From Paraburkholderia diazotrophica (lineage in GTDB: Bacteria > Pseudomonadota > Gammaproteobacteria > Burkholderiales > Burkholderiaceae), in the NCBI RefSeq assembly GCF_900108945.1, contig NZ_FNYE01000013.1:62001-126000 (forward strand): a stretch of 64,000 nt of DNA, read 5' to 3'. Positions 33,297 through 44,517 of the stretch are shown here, piece after piece. Position 1 is the stretch's first letter. Each line of letters begins with the position of its first letter. The translations under genes were made by a program, and so were the position numbers. The notes under the pieces are model-generated. The model did not search any database. It saw only the letters and a list, made by a program, of their open reading frames with translations, and was not told the DNA's origin.

Positions 33297-34451
33297 ATGA
33301 TCCGCGATCAGGAAACACTGTCTATTCTTCTCGATTCGCTGTCGCGCTTCGTGCGCGAGCGTCTCATGCCCGCAGAAAACGAAGTGGCCGAAACGGATGA
33401 GATTCCCGCTGCCATCGTCAGCGAAATGCGTGAACTCGGCCTCTTCGGTCTGTCGATTCCCGAGGAATACGGCGGCCTTGGTCTGACGATGGAAGAGGAA
33501 GTGCTCGCCGCATTCGAGATCGCCAGAACATCGCCTGCGTTCCGCTCGCTGATCGGCACGAACAACGGCATCGGATCGCAGGGGCTCATCATCGACGGCA
33601 CCGACGAACAGAAGCGCCACTATCTGCCGAAGCTCGCATCGGGTGAACTGATCGCATCGTTCGCGTTGACGGAGCCGAATTCGGGTTCCGACGCCGCATC
33701 GCTGCGCACGACGGCCGTACGCGACGGGGATCATTACGTGATCAATGGCACCAAGCGCTTCATTACCAACGCGCCGGAAGCGGGCATCTACACGGTGATG
33801 GCGCGCACCAACCCCGACATCAAGGGCGCAGGCGGCATCTCGGCGTTCATCGTCGAGAAGGGCACGCCGGGTCTGTCGCTCGGCAAGCTCGACAGGAAGA
33901 TGGGCCAGAAAGGCGCACATACCTGCGACGTGATCTTCGAGAACTGCCGCGTCGGCGCCACGAACATCATCGGCGGCAAGGAAGGCATCGGCTTCAAGAC
34001 CGCAATGAAAGTGCTCGACAAGGGACGCCTGCACATCTCGGCGATCTGCGTCGGCGCCGCCGAGCGCATGCTCGACGACGCGCTGCGCTATGCGATGGAG
34101 CGCAAGCAGTTCGGCCAGCCGATCGCCGAATTTCAGCTCGTGCAGGCAATGCTCGCCGACAGCCGCGCGGAAATTTACGCCGCGCGCTCGATGGTGCTCG
34201 ATGCCGCGCGCCGCCGCGACAACAAGGAAGATGTGTCGACGGAAGCGTCGTGCTGCAAGCTCTTCGCGTCGGAGATGTGCGGACGTGTCGCGGATCGCGC
34301 CGTGCAGATCCACGGCGGCGCGGGCTATGTATCCGACTATGCCGTCGAGCGCTTCTATCGCGATGTGCGCCTCTTCCGTATTTACGAAGGCACGTCGCAG
34401 ATCCAGCAGCTCGTGATCGCGCGCAACATGATTCGCGACGCAAGCCGTTGA
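33297..34451 (+). CDS. Acyl-CoA dehydrogenase
   Basis: A 384-residue flavoenzyme that oxidises acyl-CoA to enoyl-CoA with electrons to ETF. Signatures are ALTEPNSGSDAASLRTTA (FAD/substrate site), the CDVIFENCRVG and YAMERKQFGQPIAEFQ motifs, QIHGGAGYVSDY, and the C-terminal RIYEGTSQIQQLVIAR containing the catalytic-base Glu position of the short/medium-chain group. Substrate length cannot be read. It is alone on its strand, followed by ~400 bases. Confidence 0.95.
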   Translation: MIRDQETLSILLDSLSRFVRERLMPAENEVAETDEIPAAIVSEMRELGLFGLSIPEEYGGLGLTMEEEVLAAFEIARTSPAFRSLIGTNNGIGSQGLIIDGTDEQKRHYLPKLASGELIASFALTEPNSGSDAASLRTTAVRDGDHYVINGTKRFITNAPEAGIYTVMARTNPDIKGAGGISAFIVEKGTPGLSLGKLDRKMGQKGAHTCDVIFENCRVGATNIIGGKEGIGFKTAMKVLDKGRLHISAICVGAAERMLDDALRYAMERKQFGQPIAEFQLVQAMLADSRAEIYAARSMVLDAARRRDNKEDVSTEASCCKLFASEMCGRVADRAVQIHGGAGYVSDYAVERFYRDVRLFRIYEGTSQIQQLVIARNMIRDASR

Positions 34452-34855
34452 CGCATCGATCGCGCTTATCCTAGCGCAACGCGCGGACGGCGCATGTCGT
34501 CCACGCTTTTCACTCTTTCATTCCGCCCCTACAGACAGGCATCGCTTTTTGATTGCCAGAAAAAACATCCCGACCTAAACTGGTTTGATGACGCAACGCA
34601 ACAAGCCTCTTCGCGCGCGTATCGCGCATCCGATGGCCGCATTCATACTCGCGTCATGCAACTGCCTTCTTTATCGCTGATCTTGATCGAAGCCGCGCCT
34701 CGATGAGGCGTGTTGAAGTCTCGCTCTGGTTTCAGGCGCGTGACCCAGTGCAACGATGCACGCCTGGTGTACGAGTTCGATGTACATGCGATGCGTGCAA
34801 GGCGCGCGTCGCATGGGACCGTGGCACCGACTCTTTGAGGGAGTTCGAAGCGACC
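34452..34855. other. Intergenic region before the DUF3141 operon
   Basis: About 400 bases. No convincing gene; a 30-codon frame from ATG 34588 is too short to call. The leader of the DUF3141 operon must start here. I looked for an FNR/ANR box (TTGAT-N4-ATCAA) and found none. Confidence 0.45.
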
Positions 34856-37138
34856 ATGAATCAGTCTCTCCCGACATCCGTTTCGTCCAGCTTTTCCATT
34901 CCGCCGATGCCCTTCGCGTCGATGCCGGGCAATCTGCTGACGCAAGCGTCCGCCTACGCAGTCGATGCATGGCAGCGCAGCGTGCTGTTTGCCGACGTGA
35001 TGCGCGAGCGCGGCAATCAATATCAGTCGCACTTGCAGGAACGCGTGCCCAACGTGCTCGACTTCGACAGGCAACTGATCGTCGACGGGCGGCAGCTGCC
35101 GCGCCCCGTCAACTACGGCCTCGTTCGCATCGTGCCGCCCGATGACCTGAAGCCCGACCGCGTTCTCGCGGACGGACGCGATCCCGGCCGTCTGCGTCCG
35201 TTCGTCGTCGTCGATCCGCGCGCGGGACACGGCCCCGGAATTGGCGGCTTCAAGCGCGAAAGCGAAATCGGCGCCGCGCTGCGCGCAGGGCATCCGTGCT
35301 ATTTCATCGGTTTTTTGCCCGACCCCGTGCCGGGACAAACGGTCGAAGACGTGATGCATGCAGAAGCGGCGTTCCTCGAAAAAGTGATCGAGCTGCATCC
35401 CGACAGTCCCGGCAAGCCCGCCGTGATCGGCAATTGCCAGGCTGGCTGGCAAGTGCTGATGACGGCCGCGATGCGCCCCGAGCTGTTCGGCCCCATCGTC
35501 GTCGCGGGCGCGCCCGTGTCGTATTGGGCAGGCTGGCGCGGCAAGAATCCGATGCGCTATTCGGGCGGCATGCTGGGCGGCTCGTGGCTCACGGCGCTGA
35601 CGGGCGATATCGGCGACGGCCGCTTCGACGGCGCGTGGCTCGTGGAGAACTTCGAGAGCCTGAACCCCGCCAACACGCTGTGGACGAAGCAGTACAACCT
35701 CTACACGAACATCGACACGGAAGGCCCGCGCTATCTCGGCTTTGAAAAGTACTGGGGCGGGCACGTGTTCCTGAACGCGGGCGAAATGCAGTACATCGTC
35801 GACAACCTGTTCGTCGGCAACCGGCTCGTCAAGGGCGAGATCGTGACAGCGGACGGCGTGCGGCTCGACTTGCGCAACATCCGCTCGCCGATCGTCGTGT
35901 TCTGCTCGTATGGCGACAACATCACGCCGCCGCCACAGGCGCTCGGCTGGATCACCGATCTCTATCGCGACGACGCCGATCTGTTCGGCCACGATCAGAC
36001 CATCGTCTACGCGACGCACGACAGCATCGGCCACCTGGGCATCTTCGTGTCGAGCAGCACGGGACGCAAGGAACATCGCGAGTTCGTCAGCAATATCGAT
36101 CTGATCGATCTGCTGCCATCCGGCCTCTATGAAGCGCACATCGGCGCGAAGACGGACGCGACCGAGCATACGGACCTCGTGATCGGCGACAACGTGCTGT
36201 CGATTTCGCCGCGCACGATCGCAGATGTACGCGAGATCGTGCAGCCCGACCCGGAAAGCGACCGGCGCTTCGCAACGGCCGCGTATCTGTCGCGCTTCAA
36301 TCTCGGGCTGTACCGCAGCATCATGCAGCCGTGGGTGCACGCGAGCGTGATGCCGTGGATGGCCGATTTCGCGAGCAAGCTGCATCCGCTGCGCGTGACC
36401 TACGAGCTGTGGTCCGATCGCAATCCGCTCGCCACGTCCGTTGCGCAGGCTGCGCAAAGCGTGAAGGAAGCGCGCGCGCCCATCGCGGCCGACAATCCGT
36501 TCCTGCAGATGCAGACGTTCATGTCAAACGCAATCGAAGCGTCGCTCGACTACTATCGCGACATGCGCGACGCCGCCGTCGAGCAGATGTTCGAAACGGT
36601 GTACGGCGCGCCCTGGCTACAGGCGTTCGCGGGTCTTCCGCCGCAAACGGGCGGCGAGAAAGCGGCGGCATTGACGGAACCCGGCGACACGGAAGAGCGC
36701 GAAGCATCGATCGTCGCCGAGCACGCGCGTCTGCGCAACGACATGACGCAAGGCGGCCTTCTCGAAGCGAGCGTGCGCGCGCTGCTCTACGTCAAGCGCA
36801 CGCACGGCGAAGCGGACGAGCGCCGCTTCAACCTCGCGCGCGAAATGCTCAGCACGCTATCGGATCAGGGCATCCTGGCGTTCAAGCACGTCGTGCGCGA
36901 GCAGGCCGAATTGCTGCGGCTCGACACCGAGGCAGCGATCGACGCCCTGCCCGGCTTGCTGGCCGACGCGTCCGCCACGCACATCCGCAACGCCGCGCGC
37001 GACATCGACAAGATCAGCACGTCGCTGCCGCTCGACGACCACGAGCGCGCCGATCTCGCCCGCGTGCTGACGATTTTCGAATCGGCGTCGAAGAAGAAAA
37101 CGGCGCGGCGCACGGAAGCGGGCCAACAGGTCGAATGA
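34856..37138 (+). CDS. DUF3141 protein, PhaC-like alpha/beta hydrolase
   Basis: A 760-residue cytoplasmic protein with an alpha/beta hydrolase core related to polyhydroxyalkanoate synthases. The nucleophile elbow is IGNCQAGW with Cys194 in place of Ser (PhaC uses G-x-C-x-G). The acid is Asp354 in YGDNITPPPQAL and the base is His393 in SIGHLGIF. A ~350-residue helical C-terminal region (DYYRDMRDAAVEQM onwards) is peculiar to the DUF3141 family. I chose ATG 34856. It leads a unit with phosphotransacetylase, acetate kinase and FabI, a gene order I recall from other proteobacteria. The reaction is unknown; acyl transfer linked to acyl-phosphate metabolism is an inference. Confidence 0.9.
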   Translation: MNQSLPTSVSSSFSIPPMPFASMPGNLLTQASAYAVDAWQRSVLFADVMRERGNQYQSHLQERVPNVLDFDRQLIVDGRQLPRPVNYGLVRIVPPDDLKPDRVLADGRDPGRLRPFVVVDPRAGHGPGIGGFKRESEIGAALRAGHPCYFIGFLPDPVPGQTVEDVMHAEAAFLEKVIELHPDSPGKPAVIGNCQAGWQVLMTAAMRPELFGPIVVAGAPVSYWAGWRGKNPMRYSGGMLGGSWLTALTGDIGDGRFDGAWLVENFESLNPANTLWTKQYNLYTNIDTEGPRYLGFEKYWGGHVFLNAGEMQYIVDNLFVGNRLVKGEIVTADGVRLDLRNIRSPIVVFCSYGDNITPPPQALGWITDLYRDDADLFGHDQTIVYATHDSIGHLGIFVSSSTGRKEHREFVSNIDLIDLLPSGLYEAHIGAKTDATEHTDLVIGDNVLSISPRTIADVREIVQPDPESDRRFATAAYLSRFNLGLYRSIMQPWVHASVMPWMADFASKLHPLRVTYELWSDRNPLATSVAQAAQSVKEARAPIAADNPFLQMQTFMSNAIEASLDYYRDMRDAAVEQMFETVYGAPWLQAFAGLPPQTGGEKAAALTEPGDTEEREASIVAEHARLRNDMTQGGLLEASVRALLYVKRTHGEADERRFNLAREMLSTLSDQGILAFKHVVREQAELLRLDTEAAIDALPGLLADASATHIRNAARDIDKISTSLPLDDHERADLARVLTIFESASKKKTARRTEAGQQVE

Positions 37139-37239
37139 ACGATGCATCGACGTAGCGCGAGCGGGCGGCCACAGCCCGCCGCGCGCATCGACGATGCAAG
37201 GTCGCTTTTCACACGACGACACATACGAGGGCACTCACG

Positions 37240-38193
37240 ATGGAACCCCAACGGGAACACAAGCGCGACAAGTACGAGCGTCTCGTCGACTTTGCCGCAA
37301 GCCTTCCGCCGACGCCGACAGCCGTCGCCCATCCGTGCGATCACGATTCATTGTCGGCCGTCGTCGAAGCCGCGCGCCTCAAGCTGATCGCGCCGATTCT
37401 CGTCGGACCGCGCGCGAAGATCGAGGCGGCCGCAAAGGAAGGCGATCTCGATCTCGGCGACCTGCCCATCGTCGATGCGCCGCACAGCCACGCGGCCGCC
37501 GAATACGCGGTGCGTCTCGTACACGAAGGCAAGGCACAGGCGCTGATGAAAGGATCGCTGCACACAGACGAGCTGATGGCCGCCGTGGTCGCGCGCGAAA
37601 CGGGCCTGCGCACGGAGCGGCGCGTGAGCCACTGCTTCATCATGGACGTGCCGGGCCGCGAAGATGCCCTCATCATCACGGACGCCGCCGTCAACATCTC
37701 GCCGACGCTCGACGAAAAGCGCGACATCGTGCAGAACGCGATCGACCTCGCGCATGCGCTGCGTTTTCCGGAGGCGCGCGTGGCGATCCTGTCGGCGATG
37801 GAAACGGTCAACTCGAAAGTGCCGTCGACGCTCGAAGCCGCCGCGCTCTGCAAGATGGCCGATCGCGGACAGATCACGGGCGGCATTCTCGACGGCCCGC
37901 TCGCGCTCGACAACGCGATCAGCGAAGAGGCCGCGAAGATCAAAGGCATCGTGTCGCCTGTCGCGGGCCATGCGAACGTGCTTGTCGTCCCCGATCTCGA
38001 AGCGGGCAACATGCTCGCGAAGAGCCTCACGTTTCTCGCGGGCGCGGACGCGGCCGGCATCGTGCTCGGCGCGAAGGTGCCCATCATCCTGACGAGCCGC
38101 GCCGACTCGGTGATCACGCGGCTCGCTTCGTGCGCGGTCGCGTCGATGGTCGCGCTCGCGCGGCGCGAGCAACCCTCGGCCGCCATCGTCTGA
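37240..38193 (+). CDS. Phosphate acetyl/butyryltransferase
   Basis: A 317-residue PTA/PTB-fold enzyme that interconverts acyl-CoA and acyl phosphate. Typical segments are APILVGPRAKI, ALMKGSLHTDELMAAVV, RRVSHCFIMDVPG, ITDAAVNISPTLDEK and AGADAAGIVLGAKVPIILTSRADS. It lacks both the DRTGG domain of long Pta and the MaoC hydratase domain found in bifunctional homologues of this operon. GAGGGC lies upstream of ATG 37240. It is 19 bases before the acetate kinase, so together they can form acetyl phosphate and ATP. Acetyl versus butyryl preference cannot be read. Confidence 0.92.
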   Translation: MEPQREHKRDKYERLVDFAASLPPTPTAVAHPCDHDSLSAVVEAARLKLIAPILVGPRAKIEAAAKEGDLDLGDLPIVDAPHSHAAAEYAVRLVHEGKAQALMKGSLHTDELMAAVVARETGLRTERRVSHCFIMDVPGREDALIITDAAVNISPTLDEKRDIVQNAIDLAHALRFPEARVAILSAMETVNSKVPSTLEAAALCKMADRGQITGGILDGPLALDNAISEEAAKIKGIVSPVAGHANVLVVPDLEAGNMLAKSLTFLAGADAAGIVLGAKVPIILTSRADSVITRLASCAVASMVALARREQPSAAIV

Positions 38194-38212
38194 GAACGTT
38201 TGAGGAACCGGC

Positions 38213-39394
38213 ATGGACGTCATCCTCGTCATCAACGCGGGTTCGTCGAGCATCAAGTTTCATGCGTTCGCCGTGAACGACGCGCAGCTCGATCCCATTG
38301 CGGGCGGCAAGATCGAAGAGATCTACTCGAACCCGCATTTCATCGCGAAGCGGCAAAGCGGCGAAGTGCTCGAAGACAAGAGCTGGCGGGAGGGCCAGCA
38401 GCTCGGGCATGACAACGCGATCGCGTTTCTGCTCGACTGGCTGCGCAGCCACGGCGAGGGCCGCGCGACCTTGCGCGCGGTCGGCCATCGCGTCGTGCAT
38501 GGCGGCGACCGCTATTCGGAGCCCGTGCGCGTCGATGCGCGCGTGATGGAAGCACTCGAAGCGCTCGTGCCGCTCGCGCCGCTGCATCAGCCGCACAATC
38601 TCGCGGCAATCCGCTCGATCATGGCGCGCAACGAACGCGTGCCGCAGATCGCGTGCTTCGACACCGCGTTTCATCACACGCAGCCCGCCGTCGCGACGCG
38701 CTTCGCGCTGCCGCCCGACATCACGAGCCGCGGCGTGAGGCGCTACGGCTTTCACGGACTGTCGTACGAATACATCGCGAGCGTGCTGCCGGAGCGCGAC
38801 GAACGCGCGGCGCGAGGCAAGACGGTCGCGCTGCACCTGGGCAACGGCGCGAGCATGACGGCACTCGACGGCTGCAAGAGCATCGCGAGCACGATGGGCT
38901 TCACGGCCGTCGAAGGGCTCGTGATGGGCACGCGCTCGGGCAGCCTCGATCCCGGCGTCGTGCTGTGGATGCTCGAAGAAGCGAACATGGATGCGCGCGC
39001 GATCGAATCGCTGCTGTATAAGCGCTCGGGCCTGCTCGGCGTATCCGGCATTTCCAGCGACATGCGCGAGCTGCTCGCGAGCAACGACCCGAGAGCCGCC
39101 GAAGCCGTCGAGCTGTTCTGCTACCGCATCTCGCGCGAGCTCGGCTCGCTCGCGGCCGCGCTCGGCGGACTCGATGCGATCGTGTTCACGGCAGGCATCG
39201 GCGAATACGCGGACGCCGTGCGCAAGCGAGTCTGCGAGCTGGCGGCATGGCTCGGCGTATCGCTCGACGAAGAGGCCAACGCGCGTCACGGTCCGCTCAT
39301 CAGCGATGCGAAAAGCGCCGTCGACGTCTGGGTCATTCCCACCAACGAAGAACTGATGATCGCCCGGCACGCGCTCAGCCGGCTGGAGGGTTAA
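38213..39394 (+). CDS. ackA: Acetate/propionate kinase
   Basis: A 393-residue ASKHA kinase converting acetyl phosphate and ADP to acetate and ATP. The N-terminal signature VILVINAGSSSIKF, the second signature GHRVVHGG, the HLGNGASM phosphate loop and the adenosine loop FTAGIGEYAD are present, with HHTQP and MGFTAVEGLVMGTRSG (a family signature) between. GAGGAA precedes ATG 38213. It lies between the phosphotransacetylase gene and fabI. Confidence 0.96.
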   Translation: MDVILVINAGSSSIKFHAFAVNDAQLDPIAGGKIEEIYSNPHFIAKRQSGEVLEDKSWREGQQLGHDNAIAFLLDWLRSHGEGRATLRAVGHRVVHGGDRYSEPVRVDARVMEALEALVPLAPLHQPHNLAAIRSIMARNERVPQIACFDTAFHHTQPAVATRFALPPDITSRGVRRYGFHGLSYEYIASVLPERDERAARGKTVALHLGNGASMTALDGCKSIASTMGFTAVEGLVMGTRSGSLDPGVVLWMLEEANMDARAIESLLYKRSGLLGVSGISSDMRELLASNDPRAAEAVELFCYRISRELGSLAAALGGLDAIVFTAGIGEYADAVRKRVCELAAWLGVSLDEEANARHGPLISDAKSAVDVWVIPTNEELMIARHALSRLEG

Positions 39395-39396
39395 GC

Positions 39397-40176
39397 ATGG
39401 ACAAGCCAACGGGTCAGCCGCTCGCGCAACGCAAGGTGCTGATCATCGGGATCGCCAATGAGCACTCCATTGCGTATGGCTGCGCGCGCGCGTTTCGCGA
39501 ACTCGGCGCGGAGCTGGCCATCACGTATCTGAACGACAAGGCGAAGACCTACGTCGAGCCGCTCGCGCAGGAACTCGGCGCGTCGCTGCTGCTGCCGCTC
39601 GACGTGTCGAAGCCCGGCGAACTCGAAGCCGTATTCGACGCAGTCCGCAACGAATGGGGACGGCTCGACGTCGCCCTGCATTCGATCGCGTTCGCACCGA
39701 AAGCCGATCTGCAAGGCGGCTTGCTGAACAGCTCGGCGGAGGGCTTTTCGGTGGCAATGGACATCTCGTGCCATTCGTTCATCCGCATGGCGCGCCTCGC
39801 CGCGCCGCTGATGGACGAAGGCGGCTCGATGTTCGCGATGAGCTATCTGGGCGCGACGCGCGTCGTGCCGAACTACGATCTGATGGGTCCCGTGAAGGCG
39901 GCGCTCGAAGCGTCGTGCCGCTATCTCGCGCACGAACTCGGGCCGAAGCACATCCGCGTGCATCCGATTTCGCCGGGGCCGCTGAAGACGCGTGCCGCGT
40001 CCGGCCTCAAGGACTTCGATCTGCTGCTCAACGAAGCGGCCGAACGCGCGCCCATCGGCGAACTCGTCGACATCATGGACGTCGGCTATACATGCGCATT
40101 CCTCGCGACACCCTACGCGCGACGCGTGACGGGCAACACGGTGTTCGTCGACGGCGGGGTCAATATCGTCGGCTGA
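39397..40176 (+). CDS. fabI: Enoyl-[acyl-carrier-protein] reductase FabI
   Basis: A 259-residue NADH-dependent SDR that completes each fatty-acid elongation cycle and is the triclosan target. Visible are the cofactor loop GIANEHSIAYGCA, DVSKPGELEAVFD, the LHSIAFAPK motif, and the catalytic Tyr/Lys in SYLGATRVVPNYDLMGPVKAALE (two blocks). ISPGPLKTRAASGL follows and FVDGGVNIVG ends the protein. GGAGGG at 39384-39389 precedes ATG 39397, which starts 3 bases after the ackA stop. This may be a second FabI copy specialised to the operon (inference). Confidence 0.95.
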   Translation: MDKPTGQPLAQRKVLIIGIANEHSIAYGCARAFRELGAELAITYLNDKAKTYVEPLAQELGASLLLPLDVSKPGELEAVFDAVRNEWGRLDVALHSIAFAPKADLQGGLLNSSAEGFSVAMDISCHSFIRMARLAAPLMDEGGSMFAMSYLGATRVVPNYDLMGPVKAALEASCRYLAHELGPKHIRVHPISPGPLKTRAASGLKDFDLLLNEAAERAPIGELVDIMDVGYTCAFLATPYARRVTGNTVFVDGGVNIVG

Positions 40177-40189
40177 ATATCATCGGCTG
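40162..40189 (+). repeat. 14-bp tandem duplication at the fabI stop codon
   Basis: AATATCGTCGGCTG (40162-40175) is followed at once by AATATCATCGGCTG (40176-40189), one mismatch. The duplication repeats the last codons and stop of fabI just outside the frame, a sign of a recent slippage event. Confidence 0.7.
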
Positions 40190-40391
40190 AATGCAGGGCG
40201 CCATTCGATAGTGGCGCCCCGCTCCCGCGTGTAAACCATTCGCGCCCGACAGACGTTGTACTTCTGCACGCAGCCGCGTCCTCCGGCTGACGCCGGCAAG
40301 AACATCTCATAACATGATGGATCGTGCGCCGGCCGCCCGCAGCGGCCTACGCGCATTTCAGTCAACGATCCGAAAGCAACACGTAGTCGAA

Positions 40392-40709
40392 ATGAACGAT
40401 GCGTCGCATAAGATAACTTCCATCTCTTCTTCGTCGAAAACGCACGCCGTGCCTACGCCTTCCATCATTCCGGAGCAGGACAACGCCCGCGACGCGGCCC
40501 CCGCCGCGCGCGAAAACAAGGTCGCGCATGGCGGCACGCCGTGGGCGATGTTCGCGCTGTCGGCGATCGGGCTGCTGGTCGGCGCGTTTGCGGTGATCGG
40601 ACCGGAGCATGTGTCGATGGCCGTCGCCAAGACCTTGCTGACGGTCGGCTGCGTGGTGGTCGCGGCGCTCGCGGGCATCGTCGCCGCGGACCTTTCCAGA
40701 AGGCAATGA
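40392..40709 (+). CDS. Hypothetical membrane protein
   Basis: About 105 residues. A polar Ser/Pro/Ala N-terminal half (SSSSKTHAVPTPSIIP) is followed by two hydrophobic helices (WAMFALSAIGLLVGAFAVI; TLLTVGCVVVAALAGIVAA) and a basic end (DLSRRQ). ATG 40392 is chosen; an upstream ATG at 40314 would add basic residues without a ribosome site. Family not recognised. A palindrome/promoter region for rpoD follows. Confidence 0.6.
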   Translation: MNDASHKITSISSSSKTHAVPTPSIIPEQDNARDAAPAARENKVAHGGTPWAMFALSAIGLLVGAFAVIGPEHVSMAVAKTLLTVGCVVVAALAGIVAADLSRRQ

Positions 40710-40747
40710 CTCCCCGTCGCACCACGGCGGCGCATTTCATGCTACAT

Positions 40748-40781
40748 AAAGTGGTGCACTGCACCACTTTTCTGCTATACT
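40748..40781 (+). promoter_or_regulatory. Perfect 11-bp inverted repeat overlapping a promoter upstream of rpoD
   Basis: AAAGTGGTGCA (40748-40758) and TGCACCACTTT (40760-40770) form a perfect palindrome around one base. A good -10, TATACT, lies at 40776-40781, and the -35 position falls inside the palindrome with a poor hexamer. This suits an operator for a regulator. The short TTTT that follows also allows a terminator for the preceding gene. Confidence 0.55.
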
Positions 40782-41010
40782 CACAGATTCACTTTTTTCG
40801 CACGCGTCGAATTGCGTCCTAACTGGAAGGCACTGCGCGGAAGGTCCAGCGAACGCACGGGCATTTCAGTGCGCTTCGGCGGCCTTCAACGCATTGTTTC
40901 GCGTCAATCGATTCGTGCAACACCCCGCCCTCCCTCACGATCCGACAGGTCGCGCTGCCTGCCGCGCGCGTGCGCGCGGGGAAGCGAAACAGCCTGCCGA
41001 GGAGAACGTA

Positions 41011-43008
<1,998 letters not shown>

Positions 43009-43052
43009 CGGCTCGAAGCCGCGCATCGCCGTGATGCGCAGCACGCAATAAC

Positions 43053-43089
43053 AAAACGCGCGACAGCCTTGGGCTGTCGCGCGTTTTTT
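43053..43089 (+). terminator. Rho-independent terminator of rpoD
   Basis: AAAACGCGCGACAGCC pairs with GGGCTGTCGCGCGTTTT around a TT loop, followed by a T-run. This is one of the strongest hairpins in the window, 45 bases after the rpoD stop. Confidence 0.95.
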
Positions 43090-43128
43090 ATTGCATTCGC
43101 TATGTGCGGTCGACGAATGCGATGGCGC

Positions 43129-43569
43129 TCAATGATGCTCGCCGTATTCCTTGCGAGCCATCGGCGTCGCGCGCACCTTCGAATACTGGAACGCGGGAAT
43201 CGACTTCACCGCGTCTTTCGTCGCGCCGGCCCATACGAGCTTGCCGCCCGTATAGTCGAGTTGCGACATCGGGATCGCGACATCGTGCTGCGACACGCCA
43301 AGGAACTGATGCGCAGCGACGACCGCAAACGAAGCGGCATTGTCCGGCGAAATGATGATGTCGTGCAGCACGCCGACCTTCTGGCCCTGCTCGTTGTAGA
43401 TCGGCTTGCCCAGCAGGCTCTTCTTCGCGCTCCAGCCGTTGATGATGATCGATTCCTGCTCGACGCTCACGCCAATGGTCTGTGCGCCCGCCACCTGTGC
43501 GCTGGCTTGACCCGAAAACACGCCGACCGTCGACGCCGCGATCAGAACCGCTGCCCACTTTGCCTTCAT
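43129..43569 (-). CDS. Exported PRC-barrel domain protein
   Basis: A 146-residue protein with a signal peptide (KWAAVLIAASTVGVFSGQASA) and a PRC-barrel core (residues ~50-120): SLLGKPIYNEQGQKVGVLHDIII, FAVVAAHQFLGVSQHDVAIPM, and the LDYTGGKLVWAGA end. PRC barrels bind partner proteins or RNA; periplasmic members are poorly understood. ATG 43569 gives the normal signal. It converges with rpoD behind the shared terminator region. Confidence 0.88.
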   Translation of the reverse strand: MKAKWAAVLIAASTVGVFSGQASAQVAGAQTIGVSVEQESIIINGWSAKKSLLGKPIYNEQGQKVGVLHDIIISPDNAASFAVVAAHQFLGVSQHDVAIPMSQLDYTGGKLVWAGATKDAVKSIPAFQYSKVRATPMARKEYGEHH

Positions 43570-43686
43570 AGCTTATTCTCCGATGTGAAATGTTGCGAGG
43601 GACTGCCGCTGCTGTGAGAAGCGACATACCTTACCGCATCGGCAATAAACCGTCAGAGAAGGGTACACAGGGCGCTTTTCGTCGCG

Positions 43687-44517
43687 CTACTTCGCGAGGC
43701 TCAGCCCTTTGCCCAGCACGGAGCCATCCTTCTGGTCCACGAGCCACACGGCCTGAACGCTTGCGTGAAGCGTGGAGATTCGACGGGTGATGTCGGTCGG
43801 CTCTTCATCGGTTGGATCGCTGTGCTCGCTTGTCTCCGTCAGATACGGCGGCTCAAGCGTGCAGACGAGCACGATCGCGAAGTTGTCGCCGGCGCTTTCG
43901 AATGCCTCTTGCGAGAGCATCAGGCGGCCGCGCGCGACGGTCTTCGTCGCGCCTTCTGTCTTCAGCTGGATCAGGTCGATCTTCTGGATGAAGCCCTTGG
44001 CCTTCGCGTCGGGCGCGATCACGAGCCCGCGCCCTCTTGGGCCGACGATGTTCAGATAGAGCTGGATCGCTTCAGGATGCTCGTCACTGGCAAGCGGCAC
44101 GTTCACGCTCAGCCGATGCGTCGCCGAGCGGTACAGAATGCCGTGCGGCGCGGGAATCATGAACAGGAACGTGCGCTGTCCGTTCTCCGTGGTCGCCGCA
44201 TGGCCGTGAAAGATGCGATCGAACGGCTGACGCGCGAGATTGCGAATCCGGTCGCTGAGCGATTGCGTCGCGGCAGCGGGCATCTGGCCAGCGAGCGCAT
44301 CGCGCACCTTGACGGGATCGTCGGCGGTGACATGCTCAGGCATTGACGTCGTGCTCGACGCTCCCGGCTCGACGGCTTTGGAGGCGGCATTCGTCGATGC
44401 ATTTGTCGATGCATTCGTCGCCCCATAGGCAACCGCGCTCATGCACAGTGCCGCCGCAATACACAGCCTGAGCCCGACTCCATTTGCTCGGGCAACCGTG
44501 CGATTCAGAAAATGCAC
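43687..44517 (-). CDS. Hypothetical exported protein with NAST repeats
   Basis: A 276-residue exported protein. It starts at GTG 44517 behind GGAGAGGA, with a signal peptide LRLCIAAALCMSAVAYGA. Next comes a short repeat tract (NASTNASTNAASKA) from a repeated ~12-base DNA unit near 44395-44430. The body is beta-rich: RTFLFMIPAPHGILYRSATHRLSV, then YLNIVGPRGRGLVIAPD and FAIVLVCTLEPPYL. Family not recognised; the conserved-looking beta domain suggests a periplasmic binding or structural role. Confidence 0.7.
   Translation of the reverse strand: MHFLNRTVARANGVGLRLCIAAALCMSAVAYGATNASTNASTNAASKAVEPGASSTTSMPEHVTADDPVKVRDALAGQMPAAATQSLSDRIRNLARQPFDRIFHGHAATTENGQRTFLFMIPAPHGILYRSATHRLSVNVPLASDEHPEAIQLYLNIVGPRGRGLVIAPDAKAKGFIQKIDLIQLKTEGATKTVARGRLMLSQEAFESAGDNFAIVLVCTLEPPYLTETSEHSDPTDEEPTDITRRISTLHASVQAVWLVDQKDGSVLGKGLSLAK

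Noticed and set aside
32388..34313. Extended TauE protein reading through the divergent acyl-CoA dehydrogenase gene
   Set aside because: The upstream part is antisense to a clear acyl-CoA dehydrogenase and lacks TauE-like sequence; the transporter starts near 33140-33212.
34588..34680. 30-codon frame with a lipoprotein-like stretch before the DUF3141 operon
   Set aside because: Too short, poor ribosome site, and no conservation can be judged from the sequence alone.
40748..40770. NtrC/sigma-54 enhancer site
   Set aside because: NtrC sites read TGCACC-N5-GGTGCA; here the half-sites are in the opposite order, and no -24/-12 GG-GC pair is visible downstream.
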